Origin: Streptomyces sp. CC53
GTDB taxonomy: Bacteria; Actinomycetota; Actinomycetes; Streptomycetales; Streptomycetaceae
Assembly: GCF_001865245.1 (NCBI RefSeq)
Contig: NZ_MKXB01000107.1
Coordinates: 1 to 42,271, forward strand
Direction: 5' to 3'
DNA: 42,271 bases
In this document: piece by piece, positions 23,004 through 31,875 of the stretch
Numbering within the stretch: the stretch's first letter is position 1
Layout of the letters: each line of letters begins with the position of its first letter
Made by a program: the position numbers and the translations under genes
The notes under the pieces: generated by a model
Seen by the model: the letters and a program-made list of their open reading frames with translations, nothing else
What the model was told of the DNA's origin: nothing
The model's database searches: none

Positions 23004-23985
23004 CGACGGGCTCCTTGTCGAGCGTCTCGCGCCAGAAGTGGCAGGCGCTGCTGCGGGTCTCCGACACCTCGTACAGGGGCGGGACGTCGGTGCGGCAGAC
23101 GTCGCGGGCGCGCGGGCAGCGGGGGTGGAAGGCGCAGCCGGGCGGGATGGCCATCAGGTTGGGCGGCAGGCCCTTGATGGCGTACAGCTCGCGGCCCTTC
23201 TGGTCGAGGCGCGGGATGGAGTCCAGCAGGCCCTGCGTGTAGGGGTGGGCGGGCGCCTTGTAGATGTCGTGGACGGGGGCGGTCTCGACGATCCGGCCGG
23301 CGTACATGACGGCGATGCGGTCGGCGACGTCGGCGACGACGCCGAGGTCGTGGGTGATGAGGATGAGGCCCATGCGCAGCTCGCGCTGGAGCTCGGCGAG
23401 CAGCTCCATGACCTGGGCCTGGACGGTCACGTCGAGGGCGGTGGTGGGCTCGTCGGCGATGATCAGGTCGGGCTCCAGGGCCATCGCCATGGCGATCATG
23501 ATGCGTTGGCGCATGCCGCCGCTGAACTGGTGCGGGTACTGCCCGACGCGTTCGCGTGCGGCGGGGATGCGGACGCGGTCCATGAGCTCGACGGCCTTCT
23601 CCCGGGCGTCCTTCTTCGACATGCCCCGGTGGACGACGTACATCTCCCCCAGCTGGTCACCCACGGTCAGCACGGGGTTCAGCGCGGACAGCGCGTCCTG
23701 GAAGATCATCGCCATGCCGGCGCCGCGGACCTTGCGCCGCTCGTCCTCCTTGGCCTGGAGCAGGTCGCGGCCCTGGAAGAGGATCTCGCCGCGGGTGATC
23801 CGGCCGGGCGGCATGTCGAGGATGCCCATGACGGCCTGGGCGGTGACGGACTTCCCGGAGCCGGACTCGCCGAGGACGGCGAGGGTCTCGCCCTCGTCGA
23901 CGGCGTAGCTGACGCCGTTCACGGCCCTGGCGACGCCGTCGCGGGTGTGGAACTCCACGTGCAGGTCGCGGACTTCGAGCAGCAC
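22990..23985 (-). CDS. Oligopeptide ABC transporter ATPase (OppD/DppD type), left operon
   Basis: A 331-residue ABC ATPase. Walker [17 protein letters not shown], signature [20 protein letters not shown], Walker [15 protein letters not shown] and the C-terminal cysteine-containing extension ([15 protein letters not shown]...ACHFW) identify the OppD/DppD group. It should pair with the OppF-type subunit whose gene overlaps its 3' end by 14 bp, and with the two permeases upstream. The start lies 6 bp after the stop codon of the repeat-containing permease gene. Close paralogue of the protein encoded at 29814-30869. Confidence 0.92.
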   Translation of the reverse strand: MLLEVRDLHVEFHTRDGVARAVNGVSYAVDEGETLAVLGESGSGKSVTAQAVMGILDMPPGRITRGEILFQGRDLLQAKEDERRKVRGAGMAMIFQDALSALNPVLTVGDQLGEMYVVHRGMSKKDAREKAVELMDRVRIPAARERVGQYPHQFSGGMRQRIMIAMAMALEPDLIIADEPTTALDVTVQAQVMELLAELQRELRMGLILITHDLGVVADVADRIAVMYAGRIVETAPVHDIYKAPAHPYTQGLLDSIPRLDQKGRELYAIKGLPPNLMAIPPGCAFHPRCPRARDVCRTDVPPLYEVSETRSSACHFWRETLDKEPVDGRR

Positions 23986-23991
23986 GGCGGC

Positions 23992-25941
23992 TCACCTCAG
24001 CTTCGGGTCGAGGGCGTCGCGGACGGCGTCGCCGAGCATGATGAACGCGAGCACGGTGATGCTGAGGGCGCCGGCGGGCCACAGCAGCATGTGGGGGGCG
24101 TTGCGGATCTGCGGGGCGGCGTTGGAGATGTCGATGCCCCAGGAGACGGTCGGCGGGCGCAGGCCCACGCCGAGGAACGACAGGGTGGCTTCCAGGGCGA
24201 TATAGGTGCCGAGGGCGATGGTCGCGACGACGATGACGGGCGCGACGGCGTTGGGCGCGACGTGCCGCAGCAGGATCCGGGCGGGGCTCGCGCCCAGCGA
24301 GCGGGCGGCCTGCACGTAGTCGTGCTGCTTGCTGGTGATGACGGAGCCGCGGGCGATGCGGGCGAGCTGCGGCCAGCCCAGCAGCACGATGAAGCCGACC
24401 ACCGGCCACACCGTGGTGCTGGTCACCACGGAGAGGAACACCAGTCCGCCCAGCACCACGGGGATGCCGAAGAAGATGTCGGCGGTGCGGGACAGCAGGG
24501 CGTCGGACCAGCCGCCGAAGAACCCGGCGAGCCCGCCGAGGAGGCTGCCGAGGAGGGCGGCGCCGAGGGTGGCGGTGATGCCGACGGTGATGGAGGCGCG
24601 CGCACCGTGCACGGTTCGGGCGTACACGTCGCACCCCTGGGTGTCGAAGCCGAAGGGGTGGCCCGGCTCGGCGCCCTGCTGCGACTTGGACAGGTCGCAG
24701 CGGAGGGGGTCGGTGCTGGTGAGGAGCTGCGGCCAGATCGCGATGAGCACCAGGAAGACGATGAGGAGCGCCGAGACGAGGAAGACGGGGTTGCGGCGCA
24801 ACTGGTGCCAGGCGTCGGTCCACAGGCTGCGGGGTCTGCCGCCGGGCCCGGGGGCCGCGCCGTCGGTGGTGGTGGGCTCGGTCTCCCTCTTGTCGAGGGT
24901 CTCCGCTTCGCTCATGGCAAGGTCCATGGCGCCGCCGGCGCCGGTGGGGGCGATGGCTTCGCGCGGGTCGTCGTACGGGGCGTAGGGGCTGTGCGGGTTG
25001 CCGGGGGCGCCGATGCCGCCCGGGTCCTTCGGGTCGGCCGGGTCGTGGGGATGGTCCTCCGGCGGCCGGTCGTGGCCCTGCGGTTCGGGGCTGGTCGGGC
25101 CGGCGTGCGGCTCGTCCGCACGGTGGGAGCGGGAGACGCGGCCGCCGCGGTGCGGCCGGTGGGCGTGGCCCGGGGCCTCGTCGGACGGGCCGGGTGCCCC
25201 GTCGTCCGGGGACCGCGGCTGCCGCGGGGACCCGGCGTCGGCGGCCTGCGGGGCGGGCACCCCGCCCTCCGGGGCCGCCGGGCCCGGGGACCGGCTGTCG
25301 GGGTCCTGCGGGTCCGGGGACGGGCGGTCGGGGTCCTGCGGGTCCGGGGACGGGCGGTCGGGGTCCTGCGGGTCCGGGGGCCGGCGGTCAGGGTCCGGCG
25401 TCTGGCGGTCAGGGTCCTGCGGGCCCGGGGGCCGGCGGTCAGGGTCCGGCGTCTGGCGGTCAGGGTCCTGCGGGCCCGAGGACGGGCGGTCGGGGTCCTG
25501 CGCGCCCGGGGGCCGGCGGTCGGGGTCCTGCGGGCCCGGAGGCCGGCGGTCAGGGTCCGGCATCTGGCGGTCAGGGTCCTGCGGGCCCGAGGACGGGCGG
25601 TCAGGGTCCTGCGGGTCCGGGGGCCGGCGGTCAGGGTCCTGCGGGCCCGGCGACTGGCGGTCAGGGTCCTGCGCGTCCGGAGGCCGGCGGTCGGGGTCCT
25701 GCGGGCCCGGAGGCCGACGGTCGGGGTCCGGCATCTGGCGGTCGGGGTCCTGCGGGCCCGGAGGCCGACGGTCGGGGTCCGGCATCTGGCGGTCAGGGTC
25801 CTGCGGGCCCGAGGACGGGCGGTCAGGGTCCTGCGGGTCCGGGGGCCGGCGGTCGGGGTCCTGCGGGCCCGGAGGCCGGCGGTCAGGGTCCGGCGACTGG
25901 CGGTCAGGTTCCTGCGGGTCCGGGGTCTGCGGGTCAGGCAT
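23992..25941 (-). CDS. Oligopeptide ABC transporter permease (OppC/DppC type) with giant repetitive N-terminal extension
   Basis: A 649-residue protein; a normal DppC-type permease has about 300. The last 311 residues (from Met339 at 24927) are a complete permease: a first helix (NPVFLVSALLIVFLVLIAIW), an extracytoplasmic segment, five more helices and the EAA loop (ARSLGASPARILLRHVAPNA). Residues about 16-217 consist of 22 tandem units: sixteen 10-mers of the PPGPQDPDRR type and six 7-mers of the MPDPDRR type. Residues 218-338 are a further disordered Pro/His/Asp-rich linker. The extension should be cytoplasmic. Its ATG overlaps the stop codon of the upstream permease by 8 bp, so it is translated if the operon is. 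An alternative start at Met339 would give a normal permease, but no good Shine-Dalgarno was noted there. Confidence 0.88.
   Translation of the reverse strand: MPDPQTPDPQEPDRQSPDPDRRPPGPQDPDRRPPDPQDPDRPSSGPQDPDRQMPDPDRRPPGPQDPDRQMPDPDRRPPGPQDPDRRPPDAQDPDRQSPGPQDPDRRPPDPQDPDRPSSGPQDPDRQMPDPDRRPPGPQDPDRRPPGAQDPDRPSSGPQDPDRQTPDPDRRPPGPQDPDRQTPDPDRRPPDPQDPDRPSPDPQDPDRPSPDPQDPDSRSPGPAAPEGGVPAPQAADAGSPRQPRSPDDGAPGPSDEAPGHAHRPHRGGRVSRSHRADEPHAGPTSPEPQGHDRPPEDHPHDPADPKDPGGIGAPGNPHSPYAPYDDPREAIAPTGAGGAMDLAMSEAETLDKRETEPTTTDGAAPGPGGRPRSLWTDAWHQLRRNPVFLVSALLIVFLVLIAIWPQLLTSTDPLRCDLSKSQQGAEPGHPFGFDTQGCDVYARTVHGARASITVGITATLGAALLGSLLGGLAGFFGGWSDALLSRTADIFFGIPVVLGGLVFLSVVTSTTVWPVVGFIVLLGWPQLARIARGSVITSKQHDYVQAARSLGASPARILLRHVAPNAVAPVIVVATIALGTYIALEATLSFLGVGLRPPTVSWGIDISNAAPQIRNAPHMLLWPAGALSITVLAFIMLGDAVRDALDPKLR
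25291..25896. repeat. Coding minisatellite: 30-bp and 21-bp tandem units inside a permease gene
   Basis: Twenty-two degenerate tandem units, all multiples of three, within the 5' part of the permease gene. Sixteen 30-bp units encode [P/S][P/S][G/D][P/A]QDPDR[R/P/Q]; six 21-bp units encode [S/M/T]PDPDRR. Higher-order blocks recur, for example the order SSGPQDPDRQ-MPDPDRR-PPGPQDPDR appears twice and a Thr variant once, which points to repeated duplication of multi-unit blocks. Because the units contain no A/T-rich codons, several reading frames on both strands stay open across them. Confidence 0.92.
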
Positions 25942-26857
25942 AGCGGATCCTCGGGTCCAGGACCGCGTACAGCAGGTCGACGAGCAGGTTCGCCAGCAGG
26001 AAGACGATCACGAGGATCGTCACGAAGCCGACGACGGTGGGTGAGTTGTTGCGCAGGATGCCCTGGTAGAGCTGGTAGCCGACGCCGTGGATGTTGAAGA
26101 TCCGTTCCGTGACGATGGCCCCGCCCATGAGCGCGCCCACATCGGCGCCGATGAAGGTGATGACGGGGATGAGGGAGTTGCGCAGCAGGTGGCGGGTGAT
26201 GATCCGGCGGCGCGGCAGTCCCTTGGCCACGGCGGTGCGGACGTAGTCGGCGCGGACGTTCTCCGCGATGGAGGTCCGGCTGAGCCGGGTGACGTACGCG
26301 AGGGACACCAGCGCCAGCACGACGCCGGGCAGGATCAGCTCGTCGAAGGGGGCGTCGGGCGACACCGAGGGCCGCACCCAGCCCCACTTCACGCCCAGCA
26401 GGTACTGGAGCAGGTAGCCGGAGACGAAGGTGGGGACGGAGATCACGACCAGGGTGAGGATCAGCAGCCCCGTGTCGAGCGGGCGGCCCCGCTTGAGGCC
26501 GCTGACGACGCCGAGCGTGATCCCGACGACGATCTCGATCACGATGGCGACGATCGTCAGGCGCAGCGTGACGGGGAAGGCGCTCGCCATGAGCTCCAGG
26601 ACCGGCTGCCCGTTGAACGCGGTGCCGAAGTCGCCCTGGAAGATGGCGCCCATGTAGAGCAGGTACTGCTTCCACAGGGGCTCGTCGAGGTGGAGGTCCT
26701 CACGGATGCGCGCGGCGGTGGCGGGGTCGGGGGCCTTGTCTCCGAAGAGCGCGGCGACGGGGTCCCCCAGGGCGTACACCATGAGGAAGATGAGGAGGGT
26801 GGTCCCGATGAAGACGGGGACCATCTGGAGCAGCCGCCGGATGACGTAGCGTCCCAT
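25934..26857 (-). CDS. Oligopeptide ABC transporter permease (OppB/DppB type), left operon
   Basis: A 307-residue DppB-type permease with six membrane segments: the first is LLQMVPVFIGTTLLIFLMVYALG, and the conserved EAA loop is VRTAVAKGLPRRRIITRHLL with its downstream GGAIVTERIFNIHGVG. It forms the membrane channel together with the OppC-type permease. Its stop codon overlaps the start of that permease gene by 8 bp, and it starts 13 bp after the stop codon of the binding-lipoprotein gene. It is homologous to the permease at 31876-32802 but clearly diverged, more so than the ATPases of the two operons. Confidence 0.92.
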   Translation of the reverse strand: MGRYVIRRLLQMVPVFIGTTLLIFLMVYALGDPVAALFGDKAPDPATAARIREDLHLDEPLWKQYLLYMGAIFQGDFGTAFNGQPVLELMASAFPVTLRLTIVAIVIEIVVGITLGVVSGLKRGRPLDTGLLILTLVVISVPTFVSGYLLQYLLGVKWGWVRPSVSPDAPFDELILPGVVLALVSLAYVTRLSRTSIAENVRADYVRTAVAKGLPRRRIITRHLLRNSLIPVITFIGADVGALMGGAIVTERIFNIHGVGYQLYQGILRNNSPTVVGFVTILVIVFLLANLLVDLLYAVLDPRIRYA

Positions 26858-26870
26858 GGCCGGCGCCCGC

Positions 26871-28490
26871 TCAGCCGACCTTGATCTGGCGGTAGACCGG
26901 GACGCTGAACTGGTTGAGCTTCACATCGGAGAGGCGCTCGCTGTAGCCGGCGCTGCCGCTCTGGTACCAGAGCGGGATGGCGGGCATCTGCTCGGCGAGG
27001 ACCCGCTCGGCGTCCTGGAACAGCTCGATGGCGCGGGACTGGTCGGTCGCGGCGTTGGCCTGGTCCACGAGGGAGTCGAACTGCTCGCTGGAGAACTTGC
27101 CGTTGTTGGAGGACGCCCCGGTGTAGTAGAGCGGCTGGAGGAAGTTCTGGATGAGCGGGTAGTCGGCCTGCCAGCCGGAGCGGTACGGCCCCGTCATCTT
27201 GTCGGTGGTGACCTGGTTGCGGAAGTCCGCGAAGGTGCCGACGGGGTTGACGGTGCAGACCGTGCCCTGGTCGAGGACGTTGTTGATGCTGTTGCAGACG
27301 GCGTCCATCCACTGGCGGTGGGAGCCGGTGTCCACGTTGGACGTGAGCGTCATGCGGCCGCCGGGCAGGCCGCCGCCCTCCTCGATGAGCCGCTTGGCCT
27401 CGTCGGGGTCGTACTCGCAGGCGTCGCCGCAGATGTCGGCGTAGCCGCCCTCCTCGCCGAGGGCCGGGGACGTCCAGTCCTGCGCGGGGGTGCGGGTGTT
27501 CTGGAAGATCTGCTGGGTGATCTCCTCGCGGTTGATCGCCTTGGAGATGCCGAGGCGGACCTTCTCCATGCCGGGCTTGGTCCACTCCGACCGGTAGAAG
27601 GGGAAGACGACCGTCTGGATGATCAGCGCCGGCTGGTTGATGTAGCGGTCGCCGAGGTCGTTCTCGACGTTCTTCAGCTGCTGCGCGGGCACGTCGTCGA
27701 CGAGGTCGAGGTTCCCGGACAGCAGGTCCGTGTAGGCGGTGTTGTTGTCGGTGTACACCCGCAGGTCGACACCCGCGTTCTGCGCCTTGTCGGGCCCGTT
27801 GTAGCCGTCCCAGCGGCGCAGCCGCATCACGCTTCCCTTGTCGTACGACTCCACCAGGTACGGGCCGTTGCCGACGGGCTGGTTCAGCCAGGCGGCCTTG
27901 TCGTCGAAGAACGCCTGCGGCAGCGGCATGAACGCGTTGTAGCCGAGCGTGTCGGGCCAGGTGGAGAACTTGTCCTTCAGGGCGACGGTGAAGGTGCGGT
28001 CGTCCTTCACGACGAGTCCGCTCATCGTCTCGGCCCGGGGCGCACCGGACTCGGGGTGCACGTCGTCGTAGCCGACGATGTCGCTGAAGAAGGGCGCGTT
28101 GGCCTGCCGGTTCTCGACGTTCGCGGCGTAGTTCCAAGCGTCGACGAAGGACTTCGCCGTCACCTTCTCGCCGTTGCTGAAGGTCCAGCCGTCCTTGAGG
28201 GTGACGGTGAAGTTCTGCGAGTCGGTCGTCTCGATGCTCTCGGCGACCATGTTCTCGGCGGCACCGGTGTCCGGATCGTACTGCTTGAGGCCCCGGAAGA
28301 TCATGTCGAGGACCTTGCCGCCCTGCACCTCGTTGGTGTTGGCGGGCTCCAGGGGGTTCTGCGGATCACCCCACGAAGAGCTCAGGACCCCCTCGCCGCT
28401 GCCGCTGCCGTTGCCTCCGCCGCAGCCGGTCGCCGCGAGGACGACGGCCACGGCGCATGCGGCCCACTTGGCGTGCCTGGCTCCGCGCAT
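26871..28490 (-). CDS. Oligopeptide-binding lipoprotein (family 5 solute-binding protein), left operon
   Basis: A 539-residue SBP_bac_5 protein. The N-terminus MRGARHAKW... is a lipoprotein signal with Cys23 as the lipidated residue (AATGC), followed by a Gly/Ser linker. Family segments are visible: LKDGWTFSNGEKVTAKSF, VGNGPYLVESY and LRVYTDNNTAY. It captures peptides outside the membrane and delivers them to the two permeases encoded directly downstream (13-bp gap). A motif CGDACEYDPDEAKRL is shared with the lipoprotein of the right operon (CGDACEGQNPAKAKEF), supporting common ancestry. The ATG at 28490 is chosen for its perfect AGGAGG 6 bases upstream. Peptide specificity cannot be read from the sequence. 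Confidence 0.93.
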   Translation of the reverse strand: MRGARHAKWAACAVAVVLAATGCGGGNGSGSGEGVLSSSWGDPQNPLEPANTNEVQGGKVLDMIFRGLKQYDPDTGAAENMVAESIETTDSQNFTVTLKDGWTFSNGEKVTAKSFVDAWNYAANVENRQANAPFFSDIVGYDDVHPESGAPRAETMSGLVVKDDRTFTVALKDKFSTWPDTLGYNAFMPLPQAFFDDKAAWLNQPVGNGPYLVESYDKGSVMRLRRWDGYNGPDKAQNAGVDLRVYTDNNTAYTDLLSGNLDLVDDVPAQQLKNVENDLGDRYINQPALIIQTVVFPFYRSEWTKPGMEKVRLGISKAINREEITQQIFQNTRTPAQDWTSPALGEEGGYADICGDACEYDPDEAKRLIEEGGGLPGGRMTLTSNVDTGSHRQWMDAVCNSINNVLDQGTVCTVNPVGTFADFRNQVTTDKMTGPYRSGWQADYPLIQNFLQPLYYTGASSNNGKFSSEQFDSLVDQANAATDQSRAIELFQDAERVLAEQMPAIPLWYQSGSAGYSERLSDVKLNQFSVPVYRQIKVG

Positions 28491-28693
28491 GGGATGCCTC
28501 CTGGAGGGGGACGGTCGGTGTCGACTGCGCCCCAATACACCGCGCGCGATGTGGGCCCGCACCTCGGCGGCACCCATCCGGTGACGTGTGGCCCCGCCAA
28601 ACCTGCCGTACGGGTGGGCGGGGCCGGAAGGCGGTGCCCACTGCGGGCCCCGGAGGAAGAGACGGCACACAGGCCGGACCGGTCGCCGGAAAG
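28491..28693 (-). promoter_or_regulatory. Promoter region of the left transporter operon
   Basis: About 200 bp between the right operon's terminator and the binding-lipoprotein gene. On the minus strand a weak TGTATT lies about 45 bp before the ATG, but no convincing -35 box was seen. The terminator between the two operons implies that the left operon needs its own promoter here. Confidence 0.4.
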
Positions 28694-28733
28694 CCCGGTG
28701 CCCGGACCTCCGCGGGGAGGTCCGGGCACCGGG
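28694..28733. terminator. Terminator between the two oligopeptide transporter operons
   Basis: A perfect 18-bp stem, CCCGGTGCCCGGACCTCC at 28694-28711 with its complement at 28716-28733 and a 4-nt loop. It lies 14 bp after the stop codon of the last ATPase gene of the right operon (minus strand). Confidence 0.9.
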
Positions 28734-28747
28734 TGCGGCGTGGGCGG

Positions 28748-29821
28748 TCAGGCCGCGTGGATCACGTCCTTCTCCTCGGCGAAGTGGCACGCCGAGGGGT
28801 GCGCCGCGAGGGAGTCCGTGTCCGCGAAGCGCTCGGGGATCGCCAGCAGCGGCGTCTCCTGCGCGCACTTGTCCTGCGCCTTCCAGCAGCGGGTGCGGAA
28901 GCGGCAGCCGGACGGCGGGTTCGCCGGCGACGGGACATCACCGGTGAGGATGATCCGTTCGCGGCCCTCGCGGGCCTCCGGGTCCGGGACGGGCACGGCC
29001 GACAGCAGCGCCTGAGTGTAGGGGTGCGTCGGGTGGTCGTAGATCTGCGCGTCCGTACCGACCTCGGCCATGCGGCCCAGGTACATCACGCCGACGCGGT
29101 CGGAGATGTGCCGGACGATCGACAGGTCGTGCGCGATGAAGATGTAGGACAGGTCGTACTCGTCCTGCAGCTTCTCCATCAGGTTGATGACCTGCGCCTG
29201 GACCGACACGTCCAGCGCGGACACCGGCTCGTCGCAGATGATGATCTCCGGGTTGAGCGCCAGGCCGCGTGCGATGCCGATGCGCTGGCGCTGACCGCCG
29301 GAGAACTGGTGCGGGTACCGGTTGATGTACTCCGGGTTCAGACCGACGACGTCCAGCAGCTCCTGGACCTTGCGGCGGCGGTCGCCCTTCGGGGCCACCT
29401 CGGGGTGGATCTCGAAGGTCTCGCCGATGATGTCGCCGACGGTCATCCGGGGGTTCAGGGACGTGTAGGGGTCCTGGAACACCATCTGGATGTTGCGGCG
29501 GACCTCCTTCAGCGCCCTTCCGGACAGCCGGGTGATGTCCTCGCCCTTGTACAGGATCTCGCCGGACGTCGGCGTCTCCAGCAGCATCAGCAGCTTGGCG
29601 ACGGTCGACTTGCCGCAGCCGGACTCGCCGACGATGCCCAAGGTCTCGCCCTTGTACAGCTCGAAGTCGACCCCGTCGACGGCCTTGACCGCGCCGATCT
29701 GCTTCTTGAACAGGACGCCCTGGGTCAGGGGGAAGTGCTTGACGAGGTTGCGCACCTGGAGGATCGGCTCACCCCGGTCCTGGACGGCCACGGCCTCGTC
29801 CTTCTTGGCCAGCTCAGCCAT
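28748..29821 (-). CDS. Oligopeptide ABC transporter ATPase (OppF type), right (bldK-position) operon
   Basis: A 357-residue ABC ATPase. Walker [15 protein letters not shown], signature [16 protein letters not shown], Walker [15 protein letters not shown] and the C-terminal cysteine-bearing extension ([15 protein letters not shown]...ACHF) are intact. It closes the five-gene operon at the position of bldK in S. coelicolor, where the last two genes (bldKD, bldKE) are ATPases; the letter is not assigned because subunit order differs from my recollection of that operon. It overlaps the upstream ATPase gene by 8 bp and is followed by a strong terminator. It should hydrolyse ATP to drive import of signalling peptides in a heterodimer with its neighbour. 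Confidence 0.92.
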   Translation of the reverse strand: MAELAKKDEAVAVQDRGEPILQVRNLVKHFPLTQGVLFKKQIGAVKAVDGVDFELYKGETLGIVGESGCGKSTVAKLLMLLETPTSGEILYKGEDITRLSGRALKEVRRNIQMVFQDPYTSLNPRMTVGDIIGETFEIHPEVAPKGDRRRKVQELLDVVGLNPEYINRYPHQFSGGQRQRIGIARGLALNPEIIICDEPVSALDVSVQAQVINLMEKLQDEYDLSYIFIAHDLSIVRHISDRVGVMYLGRMAEVGTDAQIYDHPTHPYTQALLSAVPVPDPEAREGRERIILTGDVPSPANPPSGCRFRTRCWKAQDKCAQETPLLAIPERFADTDSLAAHPSACHFAEEKDVIHAA

Positions 29822-30869
29822 GGATCGTCTCCTTCCAGAAGTGGCAGGCGCTCGCGCGGCCCGGCATCTCGGCGCCGTCCCGCTCGGTCACCTGGTGCAG
29901 CGCCGGCAGGTCCGTGCGGCAGATGTCCTGCGCCCGGTCGCAGCGCGGGTTGAAGGCGCAGCCGGCCGGCGCGCGCAGCAGGTTGGGCGGCAGGCCCTTG
30001 ATGGCGTACAGCTCCTGGCCCTTGTGGTCCAGGCGCGGGATGGAGTCCAGCAGACCCCGGGTGTAGGGGTGCGCGGGCCGCTTGTACAGCTCGTGCACGG
30101 GCGCCTGCTCGACGATCCGGCCGGCGTACATGACGGCGATCTTGTCCGCCACGTCGGCGACGACGCCGAGGTCGTGGGTGATCAGGATCAGCGCCATGTT
30201 GAACTCGCGCTGGAGCTCCGCGAGCAGGTCCATGACCTGCGCCTGGACGGTCACGTCCAGGGCGGTGGTGGGCTCGTCCGCGATGATCAGGTCCGGGCGC
30301 AGCGCCATCGCCATGGCGATCATGATGCGCTGGCGCATACCGCCGGAGAACTGGTGCGGGTAGTCGTTGACCCGTTCCTTCGCCGCCGGGATCTTGACCA
30401 GGTCCATCAGTTCGATGGCCTTGGCCTTGGCGTCCTTCTTGGACATGCCCTCGTGGACGCGGAACATCTCGCCGAGCTGGTTGCCGACGGAGAAGACCGG
30501 GTTCAGCGAGGACAGCGCGTCCTGGAAGATCATCGCCATCTTGGCGCCGCGGAGCTTGCGCCGCTCCTCGTCGCCGAGCTTGAGGATGTCCTGGCCCTGG
30601 AACCGGATGGCTCCCTGGCTGACCTCTCCGGGCGGGCTGTCCAGGATGCCCATGATCGCCTGCGCGGTCACGGACTTGCCGGAGCCGGACTCGCCGAGCA
30701 CGGCGAGGGTCTCCCCCGCGGAGACGTTGTAGTTCACGCCGTTGACGGCCTTGACCACGCCTTCGCGGGTCTTGAACTCCACGTGGAGGTTCTCCACTTC
30801 GAGCACGGGGGTGGCGCCGTCCCGCGCGGTCGACGTGCCGGTTGCGGCCGTCTTCTCGACATTCGTCAT
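29814..30869 (-). CDS. Oligopeptide ABC transporter ATPase (OppD type), right (bldK-position) operon
   Basis: A 351-residue ABC ATPase with a 20-residue Thr/Ala-rich N-terminal tail. Walker [17 protein letters not shown], signature [20 protein letters not shown], Walker [15 protein letters not shown] and the extension [15 protein letters not shown]...ACHFW place it in the OppD group. It overlaps the OppF-type gene by 8 bp and lies 51 bp after the second permease gene. The ATG at 30869 has AGGTAGGA upstream. Partner of the 28748-29821 ATPase; near-paralogue of the protein encoded at 22990-23985. Confidence 0.92.
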   Translation of the reverse strand: MTNVEKTAATGTSTARDGATPVLEVENLHVEFKTREGVVKAVNGVNYNVSAGETLAVLGESGSGKSVTAQAIMGILDSPPGEVSQGAIRFQGQDILKLGDEERRKLRGAKMAMIFQDALSSLNPVFSVGNQLGEMFRVHEGMSKKDAKAKAIELMDLVKIPAAKERVNDYPHQFSGGMRQRIMIAMAMALRPDLIIADEPTTALDVTVQAQVMDLLAELQREFNMALILITHDLGVVADVADKIAVMYAGRIVEQAPVHELYKRPAHPYTRGLLDSIPRLDHKGQELYAIKGLPPNLLRAPAGCAFNPRCDRAQDICRTDLPALHQVTERDGAEMPGRASACHFWKETIHG

Positions 30870-30920
30870 GCCGTCCTACCTTCGTCCTGCCGATTCGTGT
30901 TCGCTGCGGGCATCCGGGGC

Positions 30921-31847
30921 CTACCGGAGCTTCGGGTCGAGGGCGTCGCGCAGGCCGTCACCGACGAACACGAACCCGAGAACGGTCAGCACGATGGCGA
31001 GGCTGGGGAAGAGCCACAGGTGGTCCTCCACGCCGATGAAGCCGCGGCCGAGAGCGAGCATGTTGCCCCACTCCGGCACCTCCGGGGACACGCCGACGCC
31101 CAGGAAGGACAGCGAGGCCACGGCGACGACGGCGGTGCCGATGTTGAAGGCGGCGTACACCATCACGGCGGTCAGCGAGTTGGGCAGGATGTGCTTGCGG
31201 ATGATGCGGCCGTTGCTCGCGCCCAGGGCGCGGGCCGCGTTGACGTAGTCCATCTCGCGTACCGAGAGGATCGAACTGCGCAGCAGCCGGGCCACGGTGG
31301 CCCAGGAGAACAGCGCCAGCGAGAGGACCACCGGCAGCACACCGCGGCCCACGACCAGGATGATGACGATGGCGCCGATGAGCAGCGGGAAGGCGAAGAA
31401 GATGTCGGCGGTACGCATGATCAGCGTGTCGACGAACTTGCCGAAGTAGCCCGCCAGGGCGCCCAGCACGATGCCGATGAAGCAGGTGAGCGCGATCGAG
31501 CTGAAGCCCACGATCATCGCGATGCGGGTGCCGGCCAGCACCCGGGAGAACAGGTCGCGGCCCAGGTCGTCGGTGCCGAACCAGTGCTCGGCGGACGGCT
31601 TCTGCAGGGGCTTCAGCAGGTCCTGGTGGTAAGGGTCGTGCGGTGTGATGTACGGCCCGAATATCGCGAGCAGGAACATCACGACCACGATGGCCAGGCC
31701 GGCGACCGCCAGCTTGTTCTGCATGAAGCGGTAGCGGATCTCGCTCCACTGCGTGATCTTGGGGATGGCCGCCTCGCCGTTGGCGGTGGTGGCGGGTTCT
31801 GCGGCGGCGCCCGCGGGCGCCGCTTCGGTCTTGGTGGTTTCCGTCAT
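30921..31847 (-). CDS. Oligopeptide ABC transporter permease (OppC type), right (bldK-position) operon
   Basis: A 308-residue DppC-type permease. After an Ala/Thr/Glu-rich cytoplasmic N-terminus of about 45 residues come six helices, the first AVAGLAIVVVMFLLAIFGPY, and the EAA loop ARALGASNGRIIRKHILPNS. It has no repeat extension, in contrast to its paralogue in the left operon. The start has GGAGGAAG 6 bases upstream and lies 28 bp after the preceding permease gene. It should form the translocation pore with that permease. Confidence 0.93.
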   Translation of the reverse strand: MTETTKTEAAPAGAAAEPATTANGEAAIPKITQWSEIRYRFMQNKLAVAGLAIVVVMFLLAIFGPYITPHDPYHQDLLKPLQKPSAEHWFGTDDLGRDLFSRVLAGTRIAMIVGFSSIALTCFIGIVLGALAGYFGKFVDTLIMRTADIFFAFPLLIGAIVIILVVGRGVLPVVLSLALFSWATVARLLRSSILSVREMDYVNAARALGASNGRIIRKHILPNSLTAVMVYAAFNIGTAVVAVASLSFLGVGVSPEVPEWGNMLALGRGFIGVEDHLWLFPSLAIVLTVLGFVFVGDGLRDALDPKLR

Positions 31848-31875
31848 GGAACTTCCTCCGTCCTCAGGGCGCCGG

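Noticed and set aside
25291..25896. CRISPR array
   Set aside because: Units are contiguous degenerate 21/30-bp coding repeats without unique spacers, and no cas genes are present.
25194..25943. Plus-strand frame with collagen-like Gly/Pro repeats (GPAGPGTGG type)
   Set aside because: It is the antisense reading of the permease minisatellite. The sense frame continues into a complete permease and starts at a coupled ATG, so the sense strand is the coding one.
22951..26097. Very long plus-strand open frame (about 1000 codons) across the left transporter operon
   Set aside because: It is antisense to three genes with full ABC transporter motifs; it stays open only because of high GC and the stop-free repeat. 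No ribosome binding site or domain.
24912..26675. Second minus-strand frame through the repeat with Arg/Thr-rich sequence
   Set aside because: Out of frame with both permeases, overlaps conserved domains, no start signal; open because the repeat units are multiples of three and lack A/T-rich codons.
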